A stretch of DNA of 64,000 nucleotides, taken from Vitellaria paradoxa (Eukaryota; Streptophyta; Magnoliopsida; Ericales; Sapotaceae). Position 1 is the first letter of the stretch. Every line of letters begins with the position of its first letter. The stretch lies in contig CM034233.1 of the NCBI GenBank assembly GCA_019916065.1, positions 3,971,501-4,035,500 of the forward strand, in the 5' to 3' direction. The notes beneath the pieces were generated by a model. The model did no database searches. It was not told the origin of the DNA and worked only from the letters and a program-made list of their open reading frames with translations. Both the position numbers and the translations under genes were made by a program. Below, in pieces: positions 35,101 through 47,500 of the stretch.

Positions 35101-35782
35101 TGCCCTAATTAAATAATTTACAAATTTTAAAATATTAACTACTATATTATTTTATTTTTATACTTGTAATTAAATTATATAGATAAAGTGATAATAACAT
35201 ATATTGTATGCGCCCACCCTCAGTGTGTATGTATTCATATACATATACATATATATATATATATATGTATATCTATTTTGGGTAGAAAAGGTGGAAATAT
35301 GAGGGGAATGGTAAAAAGTTTGTTGGGGTAGGTTACGTTAGGCAGCCTTCTAGTCCAAGGGTGTTTAATTAAAGGCATTATTAATGAATTAGAAATCATA
35401 TTAAAGCAAAATGCAAGGGGGACCTCTGTCATTAATTCAAACCTTCTTCCCTACGAAATCAACGGCAACACTACGCACCCACAAGTGAGAGAACTTGATG
35501 GTAGTCACCAACCAATATTGTTAACCTTTGAAGCTATACGCCACTCCAACTACTCGTCGTTCAACAATAAGGGTCTGTTTGGGAAGAGTAGGTTAATGGC
35601 TACTTCAATAGTGGTTGAACTTTTTTACCCTCTTATATTTTTAATTTTCTTTTAAACTTTTAAAGGTAAAAATGTTAATTTAATAAAAACAAGTTAGCCA
35701 TCTAAAAAAAGTCATTTTTTTTTCATTCTCAAATACAAAATTAGCTAGCTACTAGCTATTAGTTACTTTTTTTCTTTTCCAA
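32200..35782. other. Intergenic, repeats only
   Basis: MITE-like elements lie at about 32478-32622 (AGTGTTTAGTTGG / TTAAACACCC ends) and 32628-32905 (GATATTTGGTTTATG start). A SINE lies at 34486-34640. 33300-33960 is a somewhat less AT-rich, unassigned stretch. A TA-rich microsatellite lies at about 35240-35275. No coding sequence is recognised; the ORFs at 33957 and 35235 show no family features. Confidence 0.5.
34486..34640 (+). mobile_element. tRNA-derived SINE
   Basis: GAGAGTTAATTTAACTGGTG (A-box region) is followed by ATTAGTTCGATTCTC (B box) and a body with CCTTAACTTCAAGACTGCAT and TTAGTCGAGACCCGCACAAG. Same family as 28650-28797 in the opposite orientation. It ends before an AT-rich tail. 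Confidence 0.65.
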
Positions 35783-36140
35783 CACTACTACAATAATTGA
35801 TAAAGATCACACTAAGAAATTCATAAAAATCACGGTTTTAAAAAGCGTGATAAAGATTTGTGAGTTAAACTTTTTATCTCAGTCTAATTAAAAAATTGAG
35901 ATAAAAAGTTACTTTTAATACTTTTTATCTCATTTTTGTTAAAACCGTGATTGTATTTAAAACGAGATAAAAGATCAGTGGAAACCATCTCAACAAAAAA
36001 CTGAGATAAAAATTAGTGAAAACTATCTCTAGAAAAAACTGAGATAAAAGATCAGTGAAAACATCTCTAAAAAAAATTGATATCAAAAAGTGAGTAAAAT
36101 TATATCTTAAAAAAAATGAGATAATTAAAAGAATGAGAGA
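35783..36140 (+). mobile_element. CACTA-like transposon left end with subterminal repeats
   Basis: CACTACTACAATAATTGA is a CACTA-type terminal sequence. The next 350 bp contain about ten copies of an 11-bp word, CTGAGATAAAA or its variants and complements, in both orientations. That is the usual layout of a CACTA subterminal region where the transposase binds. No matching TAGTAGTG right end with mirrored subterminal repeats was found in the window, so it is probably a truncated or solo end. Confidence 0.55.
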
Positions 36141-36240
36141 TAATATTGTTATTTTTTTCTTTATATCTCTCTGAAATAATTTTGTTTATTATCTTATATG
36201 ATTTAAATTAGATTTTGTAAACTTTATTGTAACATTTATT

Positions 36241-36730
36241 TATTAATTTTAATTAATTAAATATGATATAAAAACTATAATCATAGATCAATAAACAAAA
36301 AAATTTTAAATTAATGTTAAAACTAAATTTACCAAATCAAATTTAAATAACGCTAAATATGATTATTATTTTTTTCAGTAAATATGTAGAAGTAGTTTTC
36401 ATAATTTGTATAACTTATAACGAGGTGAATATTAAATATTTAATATCTAATAAATATTTCATGTATCTTTAATATTATTTATATTTATTAATTTTAATTA
36501 ATTGAATATGATATAAAAACAATAATCATAGATCAATAAACAAAAAAATTTAAAATTAATGTTAAAACTAAATTTATCAAATCAAATTTAAATAACGCTA
36601 AATATATAATTATTATTTTTTAGTAAATATATGGAAGTAGTTTTCATAATTTATATAACTTATAACGAGTTGAATATTAAATATTTAGTAGCTAATAAAT
36701 ATCTAGTGTATCTTTAATATTATTTATATT
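36241..36730. repeat. Tandem duplication, period 245 bp
   Basis: 36241-36485 and 36486-36730 are close copies. Shared landmarks at the same spacing are TATTAATTTTAATTAATT, AATCATAGATCAATAAAC, ATAACGCTAAATAT, GAAGTAGTTTTCATAATTT and GTATCTTTAATATTATTTA. No coding frame. It may be the interior of the CACTA-like element just upstream. Confidence 0.8.
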
Positions 36731-39700
36731 AAAAGTGACATTATTTTATATTTTGTTGGAAGTGATAAAATTTACAAATAAAAATAATAAAAATTTTCAT
36801 TTTTTTTTTTTTTTAGAACTAATTTTTGAATATAATCATTGAAAATATTTTTGTATTACAAATCAATTTTTAAAATAATTTTCAAAAATTTTGTTTTGAA
36901 CAACAATTTTCTAGAACTAAAACTAAACGTGACCTAATTACTTTTAAAAATATAATACAAAATGAAGAAAAATATATTATAAATAGTGAGTTATGATTAA
37001 ATATATGCTATACACAAAGAGTAAAGGAAAATAAGAAAAAGATTTGAGATTATTTTTAAATAAATATAATAGATATTTATAAATTATTTATTAAGTATTC
37101 ACATTATTCTATATATTACTTACAATTTCAAGTTGTTGCAAGAAGTTAAAATAATTAAATAAAAGTAAATTTTTTATTATTTTTCAGGTCAATTGATCAG
37201 GAAAAATGTAACTTTTAACTACTAATTGGTTGACAAAAGTTATAATAAATTATTGTAAAAACTTAAAATAATATAATTTTATTACTTTTAGTAACCTCTA
37301 AGGTGAAAAATTTTATTACTTTTATATGTTTTATGTTTTAAAAATCTCAAAACAAAAAAAATAAAAAATATTTTTATTTTAAAAATTTCTTTTTTGGTTT
37401 AAAAACGTTCAAAATGATTTTTTGTCATTTTTTATTTCATATATAAACTCATTTTCTATTTTTAAAACAAATTTCAAAAATAAAAGTAACTAAATGCGTT
37501 TTATCTGTTTTTCTTGTTTTCAAATGCTCAAAATAACAAATGCATTCAAAACAGAAAAAAAAAAAATAGAAAAACAAATCAAATGATATAAATTTTTTAT
37601 TTACTGTACAAATTATGAAAAAAAAAATTCTACTAACGACATAAATGACAAAATTATAACTTTTATAAATTTAAACAACTCACAACGCTCCATTATGAGA
37701 ATATTTAGATAACAATATTTACTGTTCCATAAATACATTGAAAGTTGCGAAAGGATTTAAAAATATTTTTATAAGCTGCTAGTTTTGGAGTTTAGATTTT
37801 ATTAAGTTATTAAGAACGAGTTAATAAATTTACTTAAAAGATTTTTCATGGTTAAAAATTATCAAGTAAGTTTTATTATGTAAATATTTTCATTGCGTTA
37901 TTATTTTTTTAATATCAAACGTAATATAATGTTTTGATTTTAATTTTAATAAAATTAGTGAAATAAATAAGAATTAATTACTACGATAATAATTAGCTTG
38001 TCAAACGTTGAGCCGATTCAATTATCATTAAATTTATGTATTTTCTTTTTTTGGACGATCGGACCCACGGTAATTCGCACAATTAAAACACACTCTAATT
38101 AATTTTCCCAAAATTACTTGACAATTAGGGCATGAGTTTCACAAACAATGGGAGTGAGTCAACGGAGAGGCACGAGCCTGACTTTCGACAAATTAGTTGG
38201 GGTCCAACTATATATATATATATATCTATGTATTAATTCCAATTGTAAATAACTTTGGCGTCACCAAGACGGCCGGTGAAGTGACGGATGGGTCGGGGAA
38301 AATTTGCCTTGATTTTTATAGAGTTTTAAAATTGTAAAATTAAAATTAAATTGGATAAATTAGGGTACATTTTAAGTAACAAAAAAATAAAATAAAATGA
38401 GATAAATTGATATAAGTTTCGAATTCGTAATTCGTGTAATAAAATAAAAAATAAATTATTTTTAAAAATTTTAGTATCATTCACTATTTTTTAGTATTTT
38501 TTATCACTCCAAACTGAGTCTAAATTTAATGGACTCGGTTTGGATCTTTGGATACCATAGTGTAATTATACACTTGCTTTACGCAGTAAATTAAAATAAA
38601 CATGTAAAATCGGGGCGGACCGAATTGCTTCGTCCCAAAATGTATTAAAACTAAAGTCGAATTGACGTTCCAACGGAAGAATTTTAGATTGTGGTAATTC
38701 TAGCTAAAAGGGGGTTAATTGACGTTTTGAAAAAAATATATATATAAATACATACGAATTGTAAGATTTTAATTTAATAATACCCGATCTTAAATTTCGA
38801 AATTGAAATTAACCAATATTAGCTCCCCAAATCTATTCAAACTAGCATATTGTATTCAGATTAGTAATATTGTCTATACACATTTATACTCACATATTTA
38901 AAAAATCAATGATACATCTTAAAAAATTATAACAAAATTTTTGATGAGAATAAAGTAGATTTGATGTGGGCATAAACATATATCACTTTAAATTAAAAAA
39001 ATAATGCAGCAAAAGAAATTTTTGTTACAAAATCTTCATCGTTACATCATTTTGTTAGTAATTTTTTTTATTTTGGAAAAACACTTGCTTGTATTAAAAA
39101 ATATTTAATAAAAAAATAAAATAATTAATTATTTTATAATAAGATGAAATTTAAGTTAATGTGTCGCCAATTCTATTACCAACGCGCCTAAATGAAACAT
39201 TAATGCGCTTTAAAGACTTGTAAGGTCTTACGGTTAGGTAATACGGTCCGTTTTAAGCACGGAAATTTACTAATTTAAACTAACTTTTTATTTTTTTAAT
39301 TAAATTTCTCAACATATCATTTTTATGTTACATCTTTCTACTTTTATTGTACTTTTGAACCAATTCTTTGTTGGCCAAACACCCCTACTAAGACTTTCCG
39401 AGTCCAAAGAAGCCCCATGAAACCAGCAATTAATGTTTTATCTAGCGTTTGTATGTAGGGTTGGGTCTTCCTTATAGCTACGATATTCATTATAATTCAG
39501 ATACGTACACATATTACATATATATATATATTATATAATAAAGAGTTTGGTAATGGTTCCTTATGACTCTGTCAAACTCGTGACAAAGAAAAAAATAAAC
39601 ATTTGCGTGCTCGGTGTGAGTTTCAAACTTTGAACACATGAATGATGCCATGCCCCCACCAAATGACAAGAAAATGCAAACACGGTTCTTCTTCTTCTCC

Positions 39701-39776
39701 TTCTTCTTATTGATAGAGAGAGAGAGACAGAGGACTTTGACTGGGCAACACACATATATATATATATATATAATAT
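36731..39776. other. AT-rich intergenic DNA
   Basis: No gene is recognised. About 37310-37590 is MITE-like (ATTTTTTATTTCATATATAAA block shared with 32628-32905 and 45003-45268). About 38360-38525 is another MITE-like copy (GGGTACATTTTAAG / CACTCCAAACTGAGTC). Short TA microsatellites lie near 38205-38225, 38740, 39518 and 39750. Confidence 0.45.
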
Positions 39777-39915
39777 GAGTGTTTAGTTGATCAAAACTAA
39801 TCAAAATTTATTAATTTTTACCAATTTTTATATTTTAAAAATTATCAATATTATTTTTATATCAAATTTTTATAATTTATTATACTTTTTGATAAACTTT
39901 TATCAACCAAACACC
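39777..39915. mobile_element. Short MITE ending at the assembly gap
   Basis: Starts AGTGTTTAGTTGATCAAAAC and ends ATCAACCAAACACC, an inverted-repeat pair of the GGTGTTTGATTG family. The last base before the run of N is the end of the MITE, so repeat collapse may have caused the gap. Confidence 0.55.
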
Positions 39916-40015
39916 NNNNNNNNNNNNNNNNNNNNNNNNNNNNNNNNNNNNNNNNNNNNNNNNNNNNNNNNNNNNNNNNNNNNNNNNNNNNNNNNNNNNN
40001 NNNNNNNNNNNNNNN
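39916..40015. other. Assembly gap, 100 N
   Basis: Exactly 100 undetermined bases, the conventional placeholder for a gap of unknown size. Features on the two sides may not be truly adjacent. Confidence 0.98.
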
Positions 40016-40034
40016 TGAAGGTGTGAAAATTGCA

Positions 40035-40070
40035 GGAACTTCTCAATTTTTGCTTCAGATCAAGTCTTGA
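40035..40070 (+). CDS. Possible last coding exon of a gene lost in the gap
   Basis: A good acceptor (AAAATTGCAG) at 40035 is followed by an open frame ending TCTTGA at 40070. Read through from the gap the frame gives VKIAGTSQFLLQIKS then stop. The next 200 bp are of mixed composition with a GT microsatellite (about 40168-40182), as a 3' UTR might be. I do not recognise the family and the upstream exons are not visible, so this is tentative. Confidence 0.2.
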   Translation, partial: GTSQFLLQIKS

Positions 40071-40796
40071 GCACACAGGATGCTTCGCGTTGTGATCCTT
40101 GAAGATTTAGTGTTGGACATTGAAGTGCAATGCCTTCCCCAGGGTCTCTTGCAAGGATGTGCATATATATGTGTGTGTGTGGTTTGTATGTGCATGTGTA
40201 TCAGCAGCAACAGAGCAACATTACTGGTGTGTCTGCTGCTTACGTGGGTCAATCAATTTCATTATTCTTCTCCAAAATGTTGTCTCAAAAATTCTAAAGC
40301 TTAAATGTCACCTGGTTTTTATATATCTACATATACATATTCTTATGATGGATTCTTGAGAATTAGATTTCCTTTCATTTCCTTTACCGTTCTTTTCTTT
40401 TTTTTTTTTTTAATTTCTTTCAACAACTAATTCTTTATCCACCAAATTTGTTGATCCTAAAGCACCGCCTCCGCCTCTCCTAGTCGGTGGCTCGATCTAA
40501 GCAGCTCTAATAATCCCTCCATAACCATTTGGGTCTGCAAATTTGGATGGGTGTTCAAGCTATAATTTTTGGGGTTTTAAGATGGATTTGAAGAGATTTG
40601 AGATGGGTTTTAAGATGGTTCTATGGAAGGGTTTTGATTGAAGAGATTTCAGATGCGTTTGGAGATGGGTTTTGATATTTATGTGAACTATTCATTTCAT
40701 CATTTTTTAAGAAAGAGAGAGAGAGCGCTGTACAGGGAGAGAGAGTGTGTGAATAAGTTTTACTGATGGATAAGGGCATTTTCATCATTTTATAAT

Positions 40797-40950
40797 GCAA
40801 TTTAAACCAGTTAACGAAAATTAACGGATCCCAAGTATTGCAAACATATGAGAATAGGGATCTAAGTGTAAAGTTTAAATGTTCAGAAGGTTTACATGTA
40901 ATTAGCCTAATGTTCAGGGAGTCTAAGTGTAAGTTAATTGACCATTTAAT
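40797..40950 (-). mobile_element. Terminal repeat of a Mutator-like element
   Basis: Read on the minus strand the end is TTAACTTACACTTAGACTCC, with further TTACATG and TTACACTTAGATCCC blocks. That is the same layout of repeated ACACTTA words as the TIR of the element at 4700-8409. The partner TIR was not found; it may lie in or beyond the gap. Confidence 0.4.
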
Positions 40951-42086
40951 TAAAATCTATTAAATACACTCCACTTTTTTTTTTTATCCTTCTTATACTC
41001 AAAAAAACATTATTCATTAAGAGAGAGGATAAAGTATGAAAAAAAAACTAAAAATAAGTTATATTTATCATTACCCTTTCAATTTGAATAGAACTCTATT
41101 ATATAGAAAAGCTTTGTCAAATTATTAAAATAATGTGACAATTTTAAAGATTTATTACTTTAAAAAAAATAATTCACCTTTTACTACACAAACACATTTA
41201 CAACATTTTGTGCATTGAATGGGGTCCATTCATAAAACATATATAATATAAGGGGCCGTTTGGCACTAACAAAAAATCATAAAAAAAAATTTTTGCATCT
41301 ATGGTAATACGTGGAATTTAGTAATTAGATGAGTGCTTGGTAAAAATTTATAAAAGTAAAAAAAATTAATAAAAATTGAAGAAAATTTGAGCGACATGTG
41401 AAATGTAGTGGTTAGATAGTATTTATTAAAAATTTGTAAACATTAAAAAATAATAAAAATTAAAGAAAATTTATAAAATTGAAGAAAATTGATAAAAGTT
41501 AATTTTATTCTCGTAAAAAAATTAAAAAAGTTGATAAAATTATTATTATTATTTTAATAAAAGTTGGTAAACTAAATGACCCTGTATAGAGTTTCAATGG
41601 CATTTTATAAAAATTTGTCACACGTGGAGAGCCTATGGCTGTTTTGGTGCAGTATTTTGTTGAAAATCTCTGAAAATTTTATAAATTTCTGTTAACTTTA
41701 TATCACATCAATTTTTTCTCTCACTGCACGCATTACGAACTCTCCCCAAACCACAATTTATCTCAATTTATCTCATTTTTTCTTACTCCAAACAAACCCT
41801 ATATCAGTAAATAAATTTGCTGATTACGCAGCAAACCTTTTCAAGGACATTAAATCGATACGTTGCCTAAGTCAACTTGCCAGATAAATTACCAAAAAAA
41901 CCTTGCTAGATTTAAAGTGAGGTCATTTCAACCGTAAGAGGGCATTTTGTTTCAAAGGTAACATAACAAAAAAAAAATAAATTGAAAATCACGCGAAACT
42001 CCCAATACTTGCGCTGCAAGCGAAGTTTACGAATTGCAAATGCATGACTTGAATAAAAAAATTTCCATCACAATTTTATGTACTAA

Positions 42087-42599
42087 GGTAGTGTTTAGAG
42101 TGGTAAAAAAAAAAAAAAAAAAAAAGAAAAAATGTGATTTGAGGTAGCTTTTGACGTTTGATTTTTTAATTCAAATCACGTTTTTTAGAAGATGAATAGT
42201 GTAACTTTTATACTGTTGCAATAAAAAGTTGGAGAGAGAAATTGTTTGAATGGTCTTTTAAGTCTGTTCTGATGGACTTATGTTAGAATTTTTTTAAAGT
42301 TGTTAAACATTTAACTTACGTGAAAAAATTAGAGAGAGAAATCGTGAGAACAATTTTTTCGGCCATTTCCACAGATTTATGTCAAATTTGTTGAAATTTA
42401 TTGAAAAGTTTTTTAGTCTGTAAAAAAGTTATTAGGGTCTGTAAAAAGTTATTAATATTTATAAAAAAAATATTGGGATTTATACAATTTTGTTAGAATA
42501 TGTAGATATATATAAAAATTTATAGAGATTTTTATGAAGTACAAGGTGGCCAAAATGTATTAGAGATTTTCAGAAATTTTTGGCAAACCAAACGATGCC
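42087..42599. mobile_element. Tourist-like MITE, about 513 bp
   Basis: GGTAGTGTTTAGAGTGG at the left and CCAAACGATGCC at the right, with TAA on both sides (42084-42086, 42600-42602). The interior is related, in reverse orientation, to the 50130-50571 element. Confidence 0.6.
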
Positions 42600-43770
42600 T
42601 AAATGTAACACATAATTTATACAACACACATATATGTAGGGTATGTTTTGAGTGATAAAAAGTAAGATAAAATAACATAAATTATGGATTCGTAATTTGT
42701 ACAGTGAGATAAAAAGTGAATAATTTTACAGATTTTTAAAAGTTTTTAAAAATTTTTAGAAGTTTATAGCAAATTAAATAGAGATAATATATATATTATA
42801 TTATTTTCATAACATGCAAAACTATAATCTTAAGAAACTTAAAAAATAAGAATACAAACGATTGGAGTTGAATGGAGACTATTTTCCAAATTATATGTTT
42901 TCAGGCCGGAATTAGATCTGGACTCAGCTTTCATAGAATGAGTTTCGACTCATTTTAGACTCATTAATATTTTTACATAAGTTAGCTCAACTTGAATTCG
43001 AATATATATTTGTATATATATATATACATAATGAATCCCAAATAAATTGAAGTTTATCTTAAGGGAATTGAGTCAAATCTTGTCTCAGCACTACAGACAT
43101 ATAATTTAATATTTTTATCGTGAAAAGACTTCAATTAAACTCAAACTCTACTGCAACTTTTCATGAATGACTTTACTAATTTGCACCCGAGCCTGAAAAC
43201 ATCATAACATGGCTGATGGTACCATTCGGCCCCTCTACCATTCGCATTCGAAAAATGCTAATTTACAATATTTTTTTCAATATTGTTTTACAACATTAAA
43301 AATGACGCTTTTTAACAGTGTATCACGTCACTGAAATTCTTACACTCTCTCTGATACATTTTTTACACTATACTGATCATGACTTGTCATGACCAGTTCA
43401 TTTTGCATGTTATAAAACAATGTTAAAAAAGTGTTATAAACATAGCATTACTCTTTGCATTCAGTGGATTATACGTATGCTTAAAGTGAGAGAGAGATAT
43501 CATATGCATACATATATATATACACACACATGTATATATCATAGGGTGGGTATTGAAAAATATTAAAAAATTTTGAGTAACTCTAAAAAATATTATTCAC
43601 TTTTTATTTTAAAATACGAATTTATAAATTATCTTATTTTATTTTACTTTTTATCACTCAAACACACCTATATGCAGAGTGATATAAAGAGAATCAAGAG
43701 AGGCAGCGTTTTTCGAGAAAAGAGAGACCGGGTCTGAAGAAGCAGATACTCTGCTAGCTATTACCCAAGC

Positions 43771-43854
43771 ATGTGGATGAGCAAGGAGCCTGTAATTTTA
43801 CTGCCAATAGCAGTTAGCTTCTTAATTTGCTTTTTACCCAGCGTATTAAGGTAA
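43771..43854 (+). CDS. Short hydrophobic ORF or signal-peptide-like exon
   Basis: An ATG opens 27 codons (MWMSKEPVILLPIAVS, then LICFLPSVLR) with a membrane or signal-sequence character. The end AAG|GTAAAA also matches a splice donor, so it could be a first exon. It lies 730 bp before the SWEET start in a patch less AT-rich than its surroundings. No downstream partner exon was identified, so function is unknown. Confidence 0.18.
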   Translation: MWMSKEPVILLPIAVSFLICFLPSVLR

Positions 43855-44317
43855 AAATTATTTAAAATTTTAAAAATTTATCTTTACACCTCTTATATTT
43901 GATACTGACTAAAATGATGCTATTTTTAAATAAAAAATATTTATTAAATAAATAACAAGAACTATAAAGAATGTAAGTATATTTTTTTTTTTTAAGTTTT
44001 TAAGAGTTAGAAATATTATTTTTGACGAATTTTAGGTTAAAGCACGAAAGTGTAAATGTAAATTTTTTTTTAAGTTAAAAATACAAATGATTTACACTTT
44101 AAATAAGATGATGTGACAATTAATTTTTTTTTAATAATAAATGTAGTAATATGAATTATAAAGAATGTAATACTTTTTTTAAATTGTTAAGAGTTAAAAT
44201 TGTTTTGACTATTTTTTAATGATATACTTTAATAAAAGTAATTTTTTTTAAATTCACAAATGCAAGTAATTTCAAATAAAGAGTACAAGGCAACTAAAAC
44301 CTTTTCTTTTTTTTTTT

Positions 44318-44332
44318 TTCTATATAAACCTC
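44318..44332 (+). promoter_or_regulatory. TATA box of the SWEET gene
   Basis: CTATATAAACCTCACGG lies about 180 bp before the ATG. The sequence that follows (TTCCTCTCAAACCCAACTC) has a typical plant 5' leader composition. Confidence 0.55.
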
Positions 44333-44502
44333 ACGGCCTCTCTTCAGAGTTCCTCTCAAACCCAACTCAGTGAACTTAATTCAATTCTTGAACAATTGAA
44401 CCTCTGTTTCGAGGTTCTCTGCAACTGTTGCCTTTCTTGAGGAGTGTTCTTGGTACTCGGTTTGCTTCCATTTTTCTTCCTCTGTTAAGTTGGTTTGGAT
44501 CA

Positions 44503-47500
44503 ATGGGCGGTGCAGGTGCTGCGCGTTTCGTGATTGGAGTTTTTGGTGTGCCTTCCGTTTGATCGATTTCTTTACGAATTCCTTCCTGAATTTTCCTTTG
44601 ATTCATTGTAACTCCTCTCTCTTTCTCTGTTTCTCTGCTGCAGGAAATGCTAATGGATTGTTGCTGTTTTTGGCGCCTTCGTAACATTCCAAACTCTCTC
44701 GCTCTCTCTCTCCCTCCCCCTCACCCCTACACACACACACACGTACGAACCCGCATCATCTCTCTTATTCTGAAACTTTTGATAATTTTTTTTTGTTTAC
44801 CAATAAATTCCATGTACTAGTGCTGTTCCTGTATCTTCTCTGTGTATGCTTTCAAGAAATTCATGAGCAGTGTCCAAGATCTAACGTTTTCATGGAGTGC
44901 TTATTAAATTCATTACATTATAATCATTGTCTAAGGTTTAATTGGAAACAAAAAAAAGGGCTATTTATTTATTTTTTTTGTATTTGAGAAAAAAAATAAT
45001 TTAGGTGACATTTAGTTTACTTTTCTGTTTTCTATTTTTGTTTTATGTGTTAAAACTCTCAAAACGAGAAAATTTTTCTTGTTTTGAGATTTTCCTCATT
45101 TTTTGTTAAAACTCTTAAAACGATTTTTTTTTTTTCATTTCATGTGTAAAATTATTTTTGGTTTTCGAAAACAAATTTAATATGTTTTCTTTATTTTCAA
45201 AAGTACAAAATGAAAAATGATTTCAAAACAAAAATAAAAAATAAAAAACAAATTAAATGAGCCCTTACTTTTATTTTTATTTTTTAAATTTGAAGTTTCT
45301 ACTTTCACGATTTAAAAGAAATTTAAAATGTAAAAAGATAAATTTAATTATTTGAACAAAAGTCAAAAACCCGAATAGTTAAAGGCCAAGATTTCGCAAA
45401 CGGAGCCTGAATACTAAATACATAGTGATTGATGAAAGCCAATCCTATTTATATGGTTTTAATTTGTTTACTCCTGGCAGGATTAGTTCACTGATGAATA
45501 GCTAATCCAATGTTATATATGGGTTTTTAGTTTGTTAACTCCTGGCAGGATTACCTTTAAGAGGATTATAATAGCAAATCCACCGAGCAATTCTCAGGCT
45601 TCCCTATGTCATTACTCTGCTCAACTGTTTGCTTTCTGGTTGGTAAGTTCCTCAAATTGCTTCTATGTATATGTATTTGTCTTATTGTTCCTGTAATAAT
45701 TTGCGTGTAATGATTTATTATTTATTTTTGTTGATTTCCAAGAGGGAATAAAAGTCATAAAATTGCATCTGGCGGATATGTGCCGGGCCTTGTACTTTTT
45801 TTTTTTTTCAATATATGTATTTTGTATGCACAAATTCTTGAGTTTTTAGTTCTAGTCCATGCATATATGACAAACTAATTCTGATTATTCCTTCATTTTG
45901 AAGAAAACAGCAAAACTTTTGTTATGTTTGGCACGTGGAAATCAATAGAATGGAATGGAATTAGTGGTGAGAGAACATGGAATGAAATGTTAATTCCATT
46001 CTTTTATTTGGTTGCCAACATAAAAATATGGGAATGAAATAGACATTCAAATTTTTATAATTTGATTTCATATTTTAAATATAATGAAATATGATAAAAG
46101 TTTAAAAACTATAAAATAAATTTTATTTCATAGCGCAAATTTGAGTAAAAAAAATAGCTCAAGGGTAAAACAGTCATTTTACACTCAAGTTTGAATTGGG
46201 TAAAATTTTTTTAACTGCTAAGAAATATGTTAATAAATATTTTTAGTCTTTTGAGATTTTTAAAACAGAAAACTGGCCCAGAAACAAAATAGTCCTTTTA
46301 TAGTCTGAATTATATCGAACTAAAATTCATTTAATTATTAAGAAATATGTCAAAGATTTTTATTAGTCTTTTGGGTAACTTAAAATGCAAGTTTGGACAA
46401 CAAATAGCCCAGGGATAAATCGTCATTTTACAATTTGAGTTTGAATAGAGATGAAATTTTATTAATTATCAAGAAACACATCAATAAATTTTTTTTAACC
46501 TTCCAGGGAGCCTAAAATGGAAATTTGGGCAAAAAACAATCCCAAGGGTAAAATTGTCATTTTACAATCTGTGTTTGGATCGGATCAAAATTTACTTTAT
46601 TATTAAGTAATATGAAAGAATATTTTAATAACCTTTCGGAAGCCCAAAATATGAATTTAAAAAAAGACCTAGGGGGTAAAATAGTCATTTTATAACCTAA
46701 TTCGAATCTAGTATGAAAATAATGTCAAGGGGTAAATAGTTATTTTATACCCCAATGGAGTAATTAAGAAAAATTTTTTATTACAAAGTAATTGCTTATT
46801 TTTTATTTTATTTTTTTTTAATTTTGAGATTTTGATTGCATTAAAATGGTTATTCCATCACTTGAATTGTGAAATGCCTTTTTTCACTTAATGTGGAAAT
46901 AGCTATTGTCATCAAATAGTATTTCAATTTCACTTTTAATACCAAACATGAGAAGAGGTTATTGTGAGCATTAATTTCATTCCATTTTATTTTATTCTCA
47001 CGTACCAAACATAACTTTATAGTCTGAATATTGTGTATTAATTAAACTTAGGGAGCATTTGGATGATAAAAAGTATAAACAAAGTACAAATCGTTGATGT
47101 AAAAATTATATGTGACAAAATTTAATTAAAAGAAATTGAAAAAGTTGGTAAATTTCAACGAGTTGTGATTGATTTTGATAAATCAAACGGCTCTTATTAA
47201 CGGACTTTCAGATTCTTAACTTGAGCTCTATTCTTGGTAAAATTCCTCACTTAAAAATTGACTTTTAATACCCAATTGGCGCATCGACAACTTGAGAGCT
47301 TGATTCTTGGACAATTTTGTCCCATGGCACGAGCTAATTTACGAGTTTACCCTTGTCAATTGGAACAGGTATGGTCTGCCTTTTGTTTCCCACATACATC
47401 CTAGTGTCAATGATCAATGCTGCTGGTGCAGCCATTGAGTCCGTCTATGTGTTGATTTTTCCTCATATTGGCACCAAAGAAGACAAGGGCAAGATCCTAG

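Larger units (their letters stand above)
40951..44315. other. Intergenic, MITE-rich
   Basis: MITE-like elements lie at 41252-41582 (GGGGCCGTTTGGCAC / TAAATGACCC), about 41633-41800 (CTGTTTTGGTGC / CCAAACAAACCCT), 42087-42599, about 42638-42780 and 43543-43672 (GGGTGGGTATTG / CAAACACACCT). 43260-43450 has a moderately complex sequence rich in ACATTGTTTT words. No gene is established apart from the short ORF at 43771. Confidence 0.5.

Noticed and set aside
39514..39804. 96-residue minus-strand ORF
   Set aside because: It spans TA and CT microsatellites and part of a MITE and shows no family features.
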